Both the position numbers and the translations under genes were made by a program. A stretch of DNA of 7,094 nt, taken from an uncultured Muribaculaceae bacterium (GTDB lineage: Bacteria > Bacteroidota > Bacteroidia > Bacteroidales > Muribaculaceae). A model generated the notes under the pieces. That model had not been told where the DNA came from. It saw only the letters and a program-made list of their open reading frames with translations, and did no database searches. Positions within the stretch are counted from its first letter, which is position 1, and each line of letters starts with the position of its first letter. The stretch lies in NCBI GenBank assembly GCA_910584495.1, contig CAJUAR010000100.1, positions 1-7,094 on the forward strand, given 5' to 3'. Shown here piece by piece: positions 6,129 to 7,094 of this stretch.

Positions 6129-6940
6129 AGAAAAAAACATATCACCGCGCATTGAGCATCGCAGGCAGCGACCCCAGCGGCGGTGCCGGCCTACAGGCCG
6201 ATCTCAAAACTTTTTCCGCCCTCCGATGCTATGGCATGACAGCTGTCGTTGCCGTTGTCGACGAAAACACGGTCGGTGTTACAGGGGTTCATCCCATCCC
6301 CGTAGATTTTGTAAAAGGCCAGATTCGTTCCTGCCTCGACGACATAGGGGCAGATGCCATCAAAATTGGCATGCTCCATTCGTCAGAACTTATCATAGCC
6401 GTTCACGATACTCTCGCTCCATATAATATAAAAAACATAGTACTCGACCCTGTGATGGTGGCCACCTCCGGCGACCCTCTTCTCCAGGCCGAAGCTGTCG
6501 AAACATTGCGCTCGGTGCTCATCCCGGCCGTCAGAGTTATTACACCCAACATCCCCGAAGCTGAAATTCTTCTTGGCGAAAAAATTACCGGAAGTGACGC
6601 TCTGCCCGATGCAGCACGCGAACTATCACAGGGCGGCCATGTGTCGGTCCTTCTCAAAGCCGGACACCTCGACGACAGCAATGTCGTTGCCGACGTATTC
6701 TACAATGCCGAAACAGGCCGGACCAGCATTCACCGTTCGTCACGTCTCGCCACTGTCAATACCCACGGAACAGGCTGCACACTCTCATCGGCTGTAGCAG
6801 CCTATCTTGCTCGCGGCCTCGACCTCGACACAGCCGTTGCAGCTGCAAAAGCATATATCAGCGGGGCCATATCCTCCGGAGCCAACTATACCATAGGCCA
6901 CGGGCACGGCCCCGTCAACCACTTCCACAACCTCTGGTAA
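6116..6940 (+). CDS. thiD: Hydroxymethylpyrimidine/phosphomethylpyrimidine kinase ThiD
   Basis: Ribokinase-fold kinase that phosphorylates HMP to HMP-P and then to HMP-PP, the substrate of ThiE. The 274 residues show A-G-S-D-P-S-G-G-A-G-L-Q-A-D-L-K at 16-31 (substrate site), N-T-V-G-V at 51-55, D-P-V-M-V-A-T-S-G-D at 111-120, T-P-N-I-P-E-A-E at 143-150, K-A-G-H-L at 181-185 and the anion-hole G-T-G-C at 218-221, with C221 as the probable catalytic cysteine. The length is that of stand-alone ThiD (about 266-280), with no fused ThiE or ThiN domain. ATG 6116 gives a short lead before the conserved R-A-L-S-I-A-G-S-D; an in-frame ATG at 6080 would add 12 residues lying wholly within tenA and is less likely. 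It is the last gene of the operon, and a terminator follows 23 bases later. Confidence 0.96.
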   Translation: MADLKKKTYHRALSIAGSDPSGGAGLQADLKTFSALRCYGMTAVVAVVDENTVGVTGVHPIPVDFVKGQIRSCLDDIGADAIKIGMLHSSELIIAVHDTLAPYNIKNIVLDPVMVATSGDPLLQAEAVETLRSVLIPAVRVITPNIPEAEILLGEKITGSDALPDAARELSQGGHVSVLLKAGHLDDSNVVADVFYNAETGRTSIHRSSRLATVNTHGTGCTLSSAVAAYLARGLDLDTAVAAAKAYISGAISSGANYTIGHGHGPVNHFHNLW

Positions 6941-6963
6941 TCGCTGCCATCAATCAGCGAGCG

Positions 6964-6997
6964 ATTAGCGCGAAGCCACGGTTTCGCGCTAATTTTT
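6964..6997 (+). terminator. Rho-independent terminator of the thi operon
   Basis: ATTAGCGCGAA (6964-6974) pairs perfectly with TTCGCGCTAAT (6983-6993) as an 11-bp stem with an eight-base loop, and runs straight into TTTTT (6993-6997). It lies 23 bases after the thiD stop. A smaller hairpin, TCGCTG/CAGCGA (6941-6946 with 6955-6960), sits just before it. Confidence 0.9.
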
Positions 6998-7039
6998 CAT
7001 TGCGGACAAACATCGGACTTGCGGCTGGCACACATACAT

Positions 7040-7070
7040 AAAAAGCCCCGGCATCTTTCGATGTCGGGGC
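7040..7070 (-). terminator. Rho-independent terminator of a convergent gene
   Basis: GCCCCGGCATC (7045-7055) pairs with GATGTCGGGGC (7060-7070) through 11 pairs including one G-T, with a TTTC loop. On the + strand no T-run follows, but on the - strand the stem is followed by TTTTT (complement of A 7040-7044). It therefore terminates a gene arriving from beyond the right edge. The rest of 6941-7094 holds no gene that I can support. Confidence 0.8.
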
Positions 7071-7094
7071 AGAGGGGGCGGTTACCTACTTTTC

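Overview
The window is a compact thiamine (vitamin B1) biosynthesis and salvage operon, most likely from a member of the Bacteroidales (phylum Bacteroidota). The evidence for this is a TTTG / TAnnTTTG promoter of the Bacteroides type, few recognisable Shine-Dalgarno sites, the gene order thiS-thiE-thiG-thiH-thiF, and a TenI-like domain of the Bacteroides kind. The fairly high GC of the operon might suggest a gut Muribaculaceae-like lineage, but that is only a guess.

Layout. Positions 65-661 hold a visibly more AT-rich gene for a phage-type DNA adenine methyltransferase, which looks acquired and is unrelated to the operon. Positions 662-855 are intergenic and hold a Bacteroides-type promoter, a TPP riboswitch and a long hairpin ending five bases before the first thi start codon. 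Positions 856-6940 carry eight tightly packed or overlapping genes on the + strand: thiS, a tenI-thiE fusion, thiG, thiH, thiF, a class I SAM-dependent methyltransferase of unknown role, tenA and thiD. Positions 6941-7094 are noncoding and hold a terminator for the operon and, on the other strand, a second terminator that implies a convergent gene just outside the window.

How the genes work together. ThiF adenylates the C-terminal Gly-Gly of ThiS, which then carries sulfur as a thiocarboxylate. ThiH, a radical SAM tyrosine lyase, makes dehydroglycine. ThiG joins these with deoxyxylulose phosphate into the thiazole, and the TenI-like half of the fusion may act on the thiazole product. TenA regenerates hydroxymethylpyrimidine (HMP) from damaged pyrimidine, ThiD phosphorylates it to HMP-PP, and the ThiE half joins it to the thiazole to give thiamine phosphate. 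The riboswitch would shut the operon down when thiamine pyrophosphate is plentiful.

Most notable points. thiC, which makes the pyrimidine de novo and usually sits between thiG and thiH in Bacteroides, is absent, with only two bases between those genes. A methyltransferase with no known thiamine role is embedded between thiF and tenA. ThiE is a two-domain TenI-ThiE fusion. ThiF lacks the zinc-knuckle cysteines and the catalytic-loop cysteine of the E. coli enzyme.
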